The position numbers were made by a program, and so were the translations under genes. This document shows, one piece after another, positions 19,339 through 29,879 of a stretch of 64,000 nucleotides of DNA. How positions within the stretch are numbered: position 1 is the stretch's first letter; each line of letters opens with the position of its first letter. Source of the stretch: Flavobacterium sp. 102 (GTDB lineage: Bacteria; Bacteroidota; Bacteroidia; Flavobacteriales; Flavobacteriaceae); assembly GCF_003634615.1 (NCBI RefSeq), contig NZ_RBKX01000001.1, forward strand, positions 558,001-622,000. The letters run 5' to 3'. The notes beneath the pieces were generated by a model. That model saw nothing but the letters and a program-made list of their open reading frames with translations. It did no database searches and was not told where the DNA came from.

Positions 19339-19371
19339 CAAATTTAGTAAAAATTATGAAAAAAATAACAA
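19339..19371 (-). promoter_or_regulatory. Promoter of the adhesin-PorP-OmpA operon
   Basis: On the minus strand: TTG (19371-19369), 22-nt spacer, TAAATTTG (19346-19339), about 48 nt before the adhesin start codon. A good fit to the Bacteroidota consensus. Confidence 0.7.
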
Positions 19372-19453
19372 TTATATTTTTTTTGGGAAAATAATTGAAT
19401 TTAGTATTATGATTTGGTAAAGAAAATGTAACGCCTCTTTAATTTCTTATCAC

Positions 19454-19461
19454 TATTTTTG
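19454..19461 (+). promoter_or_regulatory. Bacteroidota -7 box for hflX
   Basis: TATTTTTG matches TAnnTTTG, 18 nt before the start codon. No TTG at the expected distance was found. Confidence 0.5.
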
Positions 19462-19479
19462 TCCCTCAAATAGGATCGA

Positions 19480-20706
19480 ATGTTAGAAAAAGAAGTAATA
19501 AATTTTGAGCGTACCGTAATTGTTGGAATTATTACTCAAAATCAAAGCGAAGAAAAGTTAAAGGAATATTTGGATGAATTAGAGTTCCTGACATTTACAG
19601 CAGGAGGTGAAGTAATCAAACGCTTTTCTCAAAAACTGGAAAGACCAAATCCAAAAACTTTTTTGGGCACAGGAAAAATGGAAGAGATAAATCTTTACAT
19701 CAAGGAAAAAAATATCTCAACCGTAATTTTTGACGATGAACTATCACCTTCACAACAAAAAAATATATCCAAAATTTTAGATTGCAAGATATTGGATCGG
19801 ACCAATTTGATTTTGGACATCTTTGCACAGAGAGCGGAAACTTCCTATGCCAGAACCCAAGTTGAATTGGCACAATGCCAATACTTGTTACCACGTCTAT
19901 CAGGAATGTGGACACACTTAGAGCGTCAAAAAGGTGGTATTGGACTTCGCGGTCCGGGAGAAACTGAAATTGAAACCGACAGAAGGATTGTCCGTGACCG
20001 AATTGCATTGTTAAAAGACAAAATCAAAACTATCGATAAACAAATGTCGGTTCAAAGAAGCAATCGAGGCGCAATGGTTCGTGTAGCTTTGGTAGGTTAC
20101 ACCAATGTGGGAAAATCAACTTTGATGAATGTCATCAGCAAAAGTGAAGTTTTTGTAGAAAATAAATTATTTGCAACGCTAGACACTACCGTTCGTAAAG
20201 TCGTTATCAGAAACCTGCCTTTCTTACTATCAGACACGGTTGGATTTATTAGAAAATTGCCTACTCAATTAGTAGACTCATTTAAAAGCACGCTTGACGA
20301 AGTTCGTGAAGCTGACTTGTTATTACACGTTGTTGATATTTCACATCCCGATTTTGAAGAACACATCAATTCTGTTAATCAAACGCTACAAGACATCAAA
20401 AGCAATGATAAACCAATCATCATGGTTTTTAATAAAATTGATGCGTATAAACACCTCGTTATTGATGCAGATGATTTAATGACTGAAAAAACAACAAAGC
20501 ACAATACACTTGAAGATTGGAAAGCTACTTGGATGAGCAATGTTGGTGCAAAAAACGCCCTATTTATTTCAGCAACAAACAAAGAAAATTTCGAAGAATT
20601 CAGAGAAAGAGTTTATGAAGCAGTAAGAGAAATTCACATTACGCGATTCCCATACAATAAATTTCTATATCCGGATTATAAAGATGTAATTGAAGAAGAA
20701 GAATAG
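19480..20706 (+). CDS. hflX: Ribosome-associated GTPase HflX
   Basis: 408 residues with the HflX layout. The N-terminal nucleotide-binding domain contains the family block LGTGKMEEI and LSPSQQKNI. A helical linker carries the invariant ERQKGGIGLRGPGETEIETDRR. The G domain has G1 GYTNVGKST (about 206-214), G3 DTVGFI and G4 NKID. HflX splits stalled or stress-inactivated 70S ribosomes in other bacteria. Length is normal for the family. Converges on the outer-membrane gene at 20709 with only 2 nt between stops. Confidence 0.96.
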   Translation: MLEKEVINFERTVIVGIITQNQSEEKLKEYLDELEFLTFTAGGEVIKRFSQKLERPNPKTFLGTGKMEEINLYIKEKNISTVIFDDELSPSQQKNISKILDCKILDRTNLILDIFAQRAETSYARTQVELAQCQYLLPRLSGMWTHLERQKGGIGLRGPGETEIETDRRIVRDRIALLKDKIKTIDKQMSVQRSNRGAMVRVALVGYTNVGKSTLMNVISKSEVFVENKLFATLDTTVRKVVIRNLPFLLSDTVGFIRKLPTQLVDSFKSTLDEVREADLLLHVVDISHPDFEEHINSVNQTLQDIKSNDKPIIMVFNKIDAYKHLVIDADDLMTEKTTKHNTLEDWKATWMSNVGAKNALFISATNKENFEEFRERVYEAVREIHITRFPYNKFLYPDYKDVIEEEE

Positions 20707-20708
20707 GC

Positions 20709-21491
20709 CTATTGTAAATAATAGATATATCCAAAATTCAACCAAACATTCCAATCATTAGCCTTGTTTTCAATGTAAACAGCGGGATCCGGATTTAAAC
20801 CATCAACCCAATTGGAAAAATAATACTGCCAACGCAAGTCGATCATCAAATCAGAAAGCTCTGTCAACTTGTAACGGGTACCAATACTTCCTACTATTGA
20901 CCAAACGGTTCCTCCTTGATTAGTAGTACCATCGTAGTATTTTATAGGAGTTGAAATTGGAGAATTTAATGGACCAAGTGTTGAATAAACTTCAGGATCA
21001 TAAAAACTAAATTGGCCTCCCAAACTAAGAAATGGCGCCCACGCTCCAATCGTAGAACTAAAATCTCTGATACTCAAAGGGAAATACTCTAACTGCATCC
21101 CAACATTTGTAACAGCGGTACTTCCTCTCATGGCTCTCAACTGTTCCGCAAACAAAGAGGTTCTACTTTTATCAACCCATTTACCAAAATGCTGTAGCTC
21201 TGTTTTATTATAGGACAATTCACTTCTTAACTTAAAGTGATCGTTAAAATAAGTTTCAGGTGTATAACAATTACACTCTGCTTTATATGAAAAGTTTAAA
21301 TAATGAATAATCCCTATTCCATATCCTGTATTACCAGCATTGGTAGCAAAATCATTACGTTCTCCATAATCAGATTGGAAAGCTACCGGACCAACAATTG
21401 CGCCTATTTCATGGGAAAAACCAAATTGAGCAAAAGCATTATTTGACAACACAAATAACAGCAGCGAGGTTATGATAAATTTTTTGGGCAT
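20709..21491 (-). CDS. Outer-membrane beta-barrel protein, THC0290_0291 family-like
   Basis: 260 residues from the ATG at 21491, which gives the signal peptide MPKKFIITSLLLFVLSNNAFAQ; a longer start at 21521 would put ten polar residues before it. The mature start FGFSHEIGAIVGPVAFQSDYG and the phrase CNCYTPETYFNDHFKLRSEL match my recollection of the flavobacterial THC0290_0291 family, small barrels of unknown function. Aromatic-ended beta strands recur to the C-terminal YIYYLQ. Convergent with hflX and possibly sharing overlapping transcript ends, as no terminator hairpin was seen. Confidence 0.78.
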   Translation of the reverse strand: MPKKFIITSLLLFVLSNNAFAQFGFSHEIGAIVGPVAFQSDYGERNDFATNAGNTGYGIGIIHYLNFSYKAECNCYTPETYFNDHFKLRSELSYNKTELQHFGKWVDKSRTSLFAEQLRAMRGSTAVTNVGMQLEYFPLSIRDFSSTIGAWAPFLSLGGQFSFYDPEVYSTLGPLNSPISTPIKYYDGTTNQGGTVWSIVGSIGTRYKLTELSDLMIDLRWQYYFSNWVDGLNPDPAVYIENKANDWNVWLNFGYIYYLQ

Positions 21492-21661
21492 TTGCATACT
21501 AACAAGTTCAATTATCGACAAATATATAAAAACATCATTCAGTTATAAAATAAAATAAAAAATTGTTGGCATATATACGAAAAAAAGCAATAAAAGTTTT
21601 AAAACACAACATTTCTTATAAGCTTCTTTAAAATTCCTTAACATAAATTTAAAAATTCTGA

Positions 21662-23101
<1,440 letters not shown>

Positions 23102-23165
23102 TTGAGAATACCACCAACCATCCGAGGCGTCGCCGAAATATGTAGCACAGCGGAATAAAAACCTT

Positions 23166-23195
23166 AAAAATGCTCTCGTCACTGAGGGCATTTTT
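23166..23195 (+). terminator. Intrinsic terminator after gdhA
   Basis: Stem aaaaatgctctc / gagggcattttt with one G-U pair and loop gtcact, followed by T's. Confidence 0.88.
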
Positions 23196-23234
23196 TATGT
23201 CAAAATACCAAAACGATAATTTTTACGTTTATAC

Positions 23235-23242
23235 TATATTTG
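23235..23242 (+). promoter_or_regulatory. Bacteroidota -7 box for porZ
   Basis: TATATTTG fits TAnnTTTG, 20 nt before the start codon. Confidence 0.6.
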
Positions 23243-23261
23243 TAGGCCAAATTCTTTTCAA

Positions 23262-25553
23262 ATGAAAAATTGTTTTTTGTGGTTGTTGCTGTTCTTTTTC
23301 CAAATGGGTTTGTCTCAACAAAACCAAAATTGGAAAGGCTATTTTTCATACAATCAAATTAAAGACCTTTCTGAATCAACCAATAAAGTTTATGCCGCTG
23401 CCGAAAATGCTTTGTTTATCAAAAACAATCTCTCCAGCGACATTCAAACTATTAATACAATAGACGGGCTTTCCGGACAAACCATTTCCGCCCTTTATCA
23501 TAGCGACACTTTCAATAAAACTATCGTAGGATACCAAAACGGATTAATAATCGTAATCAACGATGCTGATGGAAGCATGCTCAATGTGGTAGATATTATA
23601 AATAAAAACATTCCGACCAATATCAAAAAAGTAAACCACTTTATGGAACATGATGGGATAGTTTATGTTTCTTGTGACTTCGGAATTGTACAATACAAAT
23701 TAGCCACTTTAGAATTTGGCGACACCTATTTCATTGGCCCAAATGGTTTGGAAATAAAAGTACTCCAAACTACCATTTACAATAGTGATATTTATGCAGT
23801 AACTCAAGATTATGGCATCCGAAAAGCCGTTATTACCAATCCTAATTTGAATGATTTTGCCCAATGGGCCGTTTTTGATGCCGGTTATTGGAATGGAATC
23901 GCAAACTTCAACAACCAACTGATCGGATTAAACACTAACAATAGAGTCTACAAGTACAATGGGTTTTTCTTTAGTGAAGTAGGCATAATTGGACAACCGG
24001 GTCTAGACATTAGAGCAACTTCAAATTATTTGATAGTAACTTCAGCCAATCATGTTTTTATTTACAATACTACTTTGGGACAAATCATTCATCTTCAAAG
24101 TTCACAAATAACCAGCGCATCGGTGACATTCACTTGTGCCACAATTATAAACGAAAATATTTATATCGGAACTTCCGAAAATGGTGTTATAGCTTCCTCC
24201 ATAAGTGCTCCGACTAACTTTGAATTTATAATGCCTAATGGGCCAATAAAAAACAACATGTTTGCCATCAATAGTTCTTCCTCTAATCTTTGGGCAGTAT
24301 ATGGCGGTTATGACATTTCCTATAATCCATACACTTATATTGGATTCGATTTAACAAAATTTGGAATTAGTAAATATGCAGCAACTGGTTGGCTAAATAT
24401 TCCTTATTCAGATGTTTTGGAAGCTAAATCCTTGTCTAAAATAACCGTCAATCCTAATGATGAAACCCAAGTCTATATTAGTTCTTATCATAGTGGTTTA
24501 CTCAAATTGGAAAACGATGTGCCGACAACTCTTTTAGACCACACTAACAGCGGATTGGAATCTTTGGGAACTGGCGTTAATACTAGCGTCAGAATAAACG
24601 GAACCGCTTTTGACCGACAAGGAAACCTTTGGGTAACCAATAGTAAGATTAAAAATGGGTTAAAAGTCTTAAGAACAACCGGACAATGGCAATCCTATGA
24701 TATGGATGGTATTTTAGACAATTTTGTAGCCAATAATTTAAACAAAATTGTAATTGACAACAGCGGAACGAAATGGATGGCTACTCAGCTAGACGGTGTT
24801 ATCGCTTTCAACGAAAATACCAATATTTTCAAAAAAATAACTGATGGTGTTGATTTAGGAAACCTTCCATCCAGAGATGTTCGGGCTATTGCTGTAGACA
24901 ATCGTAATCAGTTATGGATTGGAACCAACAAAGGCCTTCGTGTTTTGCCAAGCACAAGTAGTTATAACGGAACAGACCAAATGAAAGCCAATCCCATTAT
25001 CATTTTGGAAGAAGATTTGGCGCAAGAACTTTTATTCGAACAATTCATCACCGATATTGCTGTGAACGGTTCTAATCAAAAATGGATCTCTACCGCAGAT
25101 TCGGGTGTTTTTCTCTTTTCTTCTAATGGTCAAGAAACGATTTATCATTTTACCAAAGACAACTCACCACTTCCCAGTAATGTAGTTAACGATGTTGAAA
25201 TCAACGCCGAGACCGGTGAAGTTTTCTTCGCCACTGATAAAGGTTTGGTCTCATTCCAAGGCACTTCAACCAAACCGGCAGACAGTTTACAAGACGTGTA
25301 TGTTTATCCTAATCCGGTTCGTCCCGAGTTTGTTGGAACAGTTAAAATCGCCGGTTTAATCTCCAAAGCAAATATCAAAATCACTGATATCGAAGGCAAT
25401 TTAGTTTATGAAACCACTTCCGAAGGCGGAACAGTCGAATGGGATACTACTGCTTTTGGCAAATACAAAGTAGCATCCGGAGTCTATATGATTTTTATCG
25501 CTGCAGAAGATGCTTCAGAAACTGCCGTTAAAAAAGTGATGATAATAAGATAA
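23262..25553 (+). CDS. porZ: PorZ-like T9SS component: two-propeller protein with sorting domain
   Basis: 763 residues. Signal peptide 1-18; N-terminal propeller (WKGYFSYNQIKDLSESTNKVYAAAENALFI, the PorZ-type opening); a second propeller with two-component-regulator-like blades (DRQGNLWVTNS, DNRNQLWIGTNKGL, NGSNQKWISTADSGVFLF); and a C-terminal T9SS sorting domain (VYPNPVRPEF to KKVMIIR). In Porphyromonas, PorZ sits with PorU on the surface and delivers anionic lipopolysaccharide for attaching T9SS cargo. The assignment rests on domain order and the N-terminal wording from memory; a generic propeller protein is the alternative. recO starts 64 nt downstream. Confidence 0.78.
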   Translation: MKNCFLWLLLFFFQMGLSQQNQNWKGYFSYNQIKDLSESTNKVYAAAENALFIKNNLSSDIQTINTIDGLSGQTISALYHSDTFNKTIVGYQNGLIIVINDADGSMLNVVDIINKNIPTNIKKVNHFMEHDGIVYVSCDFGIVQYKLATLEFGDTYFIGPNGLEIKVLQTTIYNSDIYAVTQDYGIRKAVITNPNLNDFAQWAVFDAGYWNGIANFNNQLIGLNTNNRVYKYNGFFFSEVGIIGQPGLDIRATSNYLIVTSANHVFIYNTTLGQIIHLQSSQITSASVTFTCATIINENIYIGTSENGVIASSISAPTNFEFIMPNGPIKNNMFAINSSSSNLWAVYGGYDISYNPYTYIGFDLTKFGISKYAATGWLNIPYSDVLEAKSLSKITVNPNDETQVYISSYHSGLLKLENDVPTTLLDHTNSGLESLGTGVNTSVRINGTAFDRQGNLWVTNSKIKNGLKVLRTTGQWQSYDMDGILDNFVANNLNKIVIDNSGTKWMATQLDGVIAFNENTNIFKKITDGVDLGNLPSRDVRAIAVDNRNQLWIGTNKGLRVLPSTSSYNGTDQMKANPIIILEEDLAQELLFEQFITDIAVNGSNQKWISTADSGVFLFSSNGQETIYHFTKDNSPLPSNVVNDVEINAETGEVFFATDKGLVSFQGTSTKPADSLQDVYVYPNPVRPEFVGTVKIAGLISKANIKITDIEGNLVYETTSEGGTVEWDTTAFGKYKVASGVYMIFIAAEDASETAVKKVMIIR

Positions 25554-25558
25554 TTTAC

Positions 25559-25599
25559 GAATTATGAATTACAAATCAATATCTCGTAATTCGTAATTC
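25559..25599. repeat. Iterated-word inverted repeat upstream of recO
   Basis: Left arm gaattatgaattac (25559-25572) and right arm gtaattcgtaattc (25586-25599) match in 13 of 14 pairs around a 13-nt loop. The right arm goes on with a further cgtaatt copy to about 25612. Fills nearly the whole porZ-recO gap. Confidence 0.6.
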
Positions 25600-25617
25600 T
25601 AAATTCGTAATTAACTA

Positions 25618-26343
25618 ATGTTAGTCAAAACCAAAGCCATTGTCATTTCCTCCCTAAAATACCAAGAAAAAAGCTTGATAGTGAAATGCTTTACGCTTAG
25701 TGATGGCTTGAAAAGTTATTTTGTTCCCAATGCTTTTTCGGCTAAAAAATCCTCCCGAAGCTTCGGGACAAAAATGGCTTATTTCCAACCGTTGACTTTA
25801 CTCGAAATTGAAGCCAATCACAAGAATAAAGCCACTTTAGAACATTTCAAAGAAATCAAACTTTCTACAGCTTATCACACCATAAATACCGATGTCATCA
25901 AGAGTACAATGGTAATTTTTCTTTCGGAAATTCTCCATCATAGCATCCAAGAAGAAGAAAAAAACGAAAACTTATTTATCTTTTTAGAATCGGCATTACT
26001 TTGGCTAGATAATCATGAAGAAACCTCTAACTTTCATTTGATTTTAATGTTGGAAGTCACCAAATTCCTTGGTTTCTATCCCGACACTTCTGAAATTGGA
26101 GGCAAACATTTTGAAATGAAAGATGGCTTTTTTACTCCGTTTCTAGGAATCGGCTGTCTTAGCGAACACGAAACGCATCTGTTCAAAAAACTCATCGACT
26201 TAAAATTTGACAGTAATCAAAAGGTTTTCGCCGGAGTGGAACGCCAAATGCTGCTCAAAATCCTACTCGACTATTATGCAATCCATCTTGACGGATTCAA
26301 AAAACCAAAATCTCTGGACGTTTTAAAAGAAGTTTTTGCATAA
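25618..26343 (+). CDS. recO: DNA repair protein RecO
   Basis: 241 residues. N-terminal OB fold (MLVKTKAIVISSLKYQEKSLIVKCFT), then the conserved YFQPLTLLEIEANHKNK region and a helical C-terminal domain. RecO loads RecA together with RecR during RecF-pathway repair. The typical zinc-binding cysteines of other RecO proteins are absent, common in this phylum. An unusual 16-nt perfect palindrome (25753-25768) lies inside the frame and encodes part of the stretch SSRSFGT, which looks like a short insertion relative to the RecO sequences I remember. Confidence 0.93.
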   Translation: MLVKTKAIVISSLKYQEKSLIVKCFTLSDGLKSYFVPNAFSAKKSSRSFGTKMAYFQPLTLLEIEANHKNKATLEHFKEIKLSTAYHTINTDVIKSTMVIFLSEILHHSIQEEEKNENLFIFLESALLWLDNHEETSNFHLILMLEVTKFLGFYPDTSEIGGKHFEMKDGFFTPFLGIGCLSEHETHLFKKLIDLKFDSNQKVFAGVERQMLLKILLDYYAIHLDGFKKPKSLDVLKEVFA

Positions 26344-26385
26344 ATGCTTAAAAAATCACAAGTCTTTCTTAATTTTCAGCAAAAG

Positions 26386-26419
26386 TCTATTCTCTTTTCT
26401 CTATTTTCTATTCTCTTTT
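26386..26419. repeat. Direct pyrimidine-rich repeat upstream of ileS
   Basis: The 13-mer tctattctctttt occurs at 26386-26398 and exactly again at 26407-26419, in the recO-ileS gap and directly before the putative ileS -7 box (TACTTTCG, 26432-26439). Confidence 0.6.
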
Positions 26420-26465
26420 ATCAAAATTCCTTACTTTCGCAAACTGATTTAAGAAAACGACAAAA

Positions 26466-29400
26466 ATGAGTACTAAGTTTACTGAATACAAAGGACTTGA
26501 CCTACCAACCGTAGCCTCTGAAGTTCTTGATTTTTGGAAAAAAAATAACGTCTTTGAGCAAAGTGTAACTTCACGTGAAGGTGCCACGCCTTATGTGTTT
26601 TTTGAAGGACCGCCGTCTGCGAATGGCTTACCCGGAATTCACCACGTAATGGCACGTGCGATAAAAGATATTTTTTGTCGTTATAAAACTCAAAAAGGTT
26701 TCCAAGTGAAGCGAAAAGCGGGTTGGGACACACATGGTTTGCCTGTTGAACTAGGCACCGAAAAAGAATTAGGCATCACAAAAGAAGATATCGGAAAAAC
26801 CATTTCCATCGAAGAATACAACGAAGCGTGTAAAAAAACCGTTATGCGTTACACTGACGTTTGGAACGACTTAACCGAAAAAATGGGCTATTGGGTTGAT
26901 ATGGAAGATCCGTATGTGACTTACAAATCCAAATACATGGAAAGCGTTTGGTGGCTTTTGAAACAAATCTATGATAAAGGTTTATTATACAAAGGCTACA
27001 CGATTCAGCCCTATTCTCCAAAAGCCGGAACCGGATTATCTTCACACGAAGTAAACCAACCGGGAAGTTATAGAGATGTAACAGATACAACGGTTGTAGC
27101 GCAGTTCAAAACAAAAAACGAAACCTTACCCAACTTCCTTCAAGGGTTTGGTGACATCCACATATTGGCTTGGACGACCACGCCATGGACGTTGCCAAGT
27201 AACACGGCTTTGACTGTCGGACCAAAAATAGATTATGTCTTGGTAAAAACCTTTAACCAATATACTTTCGAACCGGTTAACGTTATTTTGGCTAAAAATT
27301 TAGTCGGAAAACAATTCGCCGGGAAATTTGTGGTTGCTGAAAATGACAATGATTTTGCCAATTACAAAGCCGAAGATAAAAAAATACCATACCAAATTTT
27401 AACCGAATGTAAAGGTGCAACTTTAGTCGATATCCGTTACGAACAGTTAATGCCATTGGTTTTACCATATCAAAATGCTGAAAATGCTTTTAGAGTAATT
27501 TCAGGAGATTTCGTAACTACCGAAGACGGAACCGGAATTGTGCACACCGCGCCGACTTTTGGTGCCGATGATGCCAAAGTTGCCAAAGAAGCAACGCCGG
27601 AAGTACCGCCAATGTTGGTTTTAGACGAAATCGGAAATCCTGTACCGCTTGTTGATTTACAAGGGAAATTCATCCAAGGTTTGGGCGATTACTCCGGTAA
27701 ATATGTAAAGAATGAATATTACGAAGCCAATGAAGCACCGGAACGTTCAGCCGATGTGGAAATTGCCATTCAGTTAAAAGAAGAAAACAAAGCCTTCAAA
27801 GTAGAAAAATACGTTCACAGTTATCCGCACAGTTGGAGAACCGACGAACCGTTGTTATATTATCCGTTAGATTCTTGGTTCATCAAAGTAACCGATGTTA
27901 AAGATAGAATGTTCGACCTTAACGAAACCATCAATTGGAAACCAAAAGCTACAGGTGAAGGTCGTTTTGGAAATTGGTTGAAAAATGCTAATGATTGGAA
28001 CTTATCGCGTTCAAGATATTGGGGCATTCCATTACCAATTTGGCGTACCGAAGACAAACAGGAAGAAGTATTGATCGGTTCGGTGGAAGAACTATACAAC
28101 GCTATCGAAACCGCCATCCAAGCCGGAGTCGAAACCGTAAATCCTTTCAAAGGTTTTGAAGTGGGCAACATGAGCGAGGAAAACTATAATTTAGTGGACT
28201 TGCATAAAAATGTAGTTGATAATATCACCTTAATTTCTCCGTCAGGCAAGCCGATGAAACGCGAAAGCGATTTGATTGACGTTTGGTTTGATTCGGGTGC
28301 CATGCCTTATGCACAATGGCATTATCCATTCGAAAACAAAGATAAAATTGACGAAAACAAAGATTTTCCAGCCGATTTCATCGCCGAAGGTGTTGATCAA
28401 ACTCGTGGTTGGTTTTATACTTTACACGCTATCGGAACGTTGGTTTTTGATAAAATTGCCTACAAAAATGTAGTGTCGAACGGTTTGGTACTAGACAAAA
28501 ACGGACAAAAAATGTCCAAACGTTTAGGTAATGCTGTTGATCCATTTACAACCTTAGCAGAATATGGTCCGGATGCGACGCGTTGGTACATGATTGCGAA
28601 TGCGAATCCTTGGGACAACTTAAAATTTGATATCGAAGGCGTTGCTGAAGTACGCCGTAAGTTCTTCGGAACGCTATATAATACTTATTCATTCTTTAGT
28701 TTATATGCGAACATTGACGGATTCAAATACGCGGAAGCGGAAATTCCATTAAACGAAAGACCTGAAATTGATCGTTGGATTTTATCCGAATTGCATACGT
28801 TGATTAAAGTCGTAGATGAAGCTTACGCCGATTATGAACCAACCAAAGCTGCAAGAGCTATTTCCGACTTTGTTCAAGAGAATTTGAGCAACTGGTATGT
28901 TCGTTTGTGCAGAAGAAGATTCTGGAAAGGCGAATACGGAACTGATAAAATTGCCGCTTACCAAACCTTGTATACTTGTTTGTTGAACGTAGCCAAATTG
29001 TCCGCACCCATCGCGCCGTTCTTTATGGACAAACTTTACAGAGATTTAACGCAGGCAACACATACAGAGGAATTTGAGTCAGTACATTTGGCGAAATTTC
29101 CAAATTCGGTTGAAAACTTTGTTGATAAATCACTTGAAAGCAAAATGATGAAAGCACAGACGATTTCATCACTCGTTTTATCACTCCGTAAAAAGGAAAT
29201 GATAAAAGTGCGTCAGCCTTTGCAAAAGGTAATGATACCAATACTTGACGAGCATCAACGTGCTGAAATCGAGGCCGTTTCCGACCTGATAAAAGCCGAA
29301 GTAAACGTCAAAGAAATCGAACTTTTAGACGATGCGTCTGGGGTTTTGGTGAAGCAAATCAAGCCGAATTTCAAAACACTCGGTCCGCGTTTTGGTAAAG

Positions 29401-29867
29401 ACATGGGTTTGATTTCCAAAGAGATACAAAGTTTTACAGCGGAACAAATTAATGAATTAGACAGTAAAGGTGAGTTAACGCTTGTTATTTCAGGAAAAAG
29501 TATAATTTTATCCTTAGAAGACGTAGAGATTTCTTCCCAAGACATTCCGGGTTGGTTGGTAGCCAATGCAAATGGCATAACTGTTGCGCTAGATATTACG
29601 CTTACCGAAGAATTGAAAAACGAAGGTATCGCCAGAGAATTGGTTAACCGAATCCAAAACCTTAGAAAAGACAGCGGATTTGAAGTGACCGACAAAATAA
29701 AAGTTCATTTACAACATAATGATATATTGGCGAAAGCCATACAAGAAAACGAAAACTATATCAAATCAGAAACGTTAACCGAAACCTTAGTTTTAGACAA
29801 TGAAGTTTCCAATGGTACTGAGATAGAGTTTGACGAGATAAAAACAAGAATATTAATTTCTAAATAA
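26466..29867 (+). CDS. ileS: Isoleucyl-tRNA synthetase
   Basis: 1133 residues, class Ia synthetase charging tRNA-Ile. The HIGH-equivalent is GIHH (57-60) within PPSANGLPGIHHVMARAIK; the KMSKR loop is at 682-686 (NGQKMSKRLGNAVDP). The CP1 editing domain lies between, with TTPWTLPSNTALTVGP, and the C-terminal helical anticodon-binding region contains ENLSNWYVRLCRRRFW. Length and the absence of a zinc-finger C-terminus suggest the long, eukaryote-like IleS type that occurs in some bacteria; that typing is inference. A variant -7 box TACTTTCG lies 27 nt upstream. The DksA-like gene follows 12 nt downstream, in the same transcript. Confidence 0.97.
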   Translation: MSTKFTEYKGLDLPTVASEVLDFWKKNNVFEQSVTSREGATPYVFFEGPPSANGLPGIHHVMARAIKDIFCRYKTQKGFQVKRKAGWDTHGLPVELGTEKELGITKEDIGKTISIEEYNEACKKTVMRYTDVWNDLTEKMGYWVDMEDPYVTYKSKYMESVWWLLKQIYDKGLLYKGYTIQPYSPKAGTGLSSHEVNQPGSYRDVTDTTVVAQFKTKNETLPNFLQGFGDIHILAWTTTPWTLPSNTALTVGPKIDYVLVKTFNQYTFEPVNVILAKNLVGKQFAGKFVVAENDNDFANYKAEDKKIPYQILTECKGATLVDIRYEQLMPLVLPYQNAENAFRVISGDFVTTEDGTGIVHTAPTFGADDAKVAKEATPEVPPMLVLDEIGNPVPLVDLQGKFIQGLGDYSGKYVKNEYYEANEAPERSADVEIAIQLKEENKAFKVEKYVHSYPHSWRTDEPLLYYPLDSWFIKVTDVKDRMFDLNETINWKPKATGEGRFGNWLKNANDWNLSRSRYWGIPLPIWRTEDKQEEVLIGSVEELYNAIETAIQAGVETVNPFKGFEVGNMSEENYNLVDLHKNVVDNITLISPSGKPMKRESDLIDVWFDSGAMPYAQWHYPFENKDKIDENKDFPADFIAEGVDQTRGWFYTLHAIGTLVFDKIAYKNVVSNGLVLDKNGQKMSKRLGNAVDPFTTLAEYGPDATRWYMIANANPWDNLKFDIEGVAEVRRKFFGTLYNTYSFFSLYANIDGFKYAEAEIPLNERPEIDRWILSELHTLIKVVDEAYADYEPTKAARAISDFVQENLSNWYVRLCRRRFWKGEYGTDKIAAYQTLYTCLLNVAKLSAPIAPFFMDKLYRDLTQATHTEEFESVHLAKFPNSVENFVDKSLESKMMKAQTISSLVLSLRKKEMIKVRQPLQKVMIPILDEHQRAEIEAVSDLIKAEVNVKEIELLDDASGVLVKQIKPNFKTLGPRFGKDMGLISKEIQSFTAEQINELDSKGELTLVISGKSIILSLEDVEISSQDIPGWLVANANGITVALDITLTEELKNEGIARELVNRIQNLRKDSGFEVTDKIKVHLQHNDILAKAIQENENYIKSETLTETLVLDNEVSNGTEIEFDEIKTRILISK

Positions 29868-29879
29868 TTACGAAAGATT

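Noticed and set aside
20709-21521. Outer-membrane protein start at 21521
   Set aside because: It would place ten polar residues before the signal peptide; ATG 21491 is cleaner.
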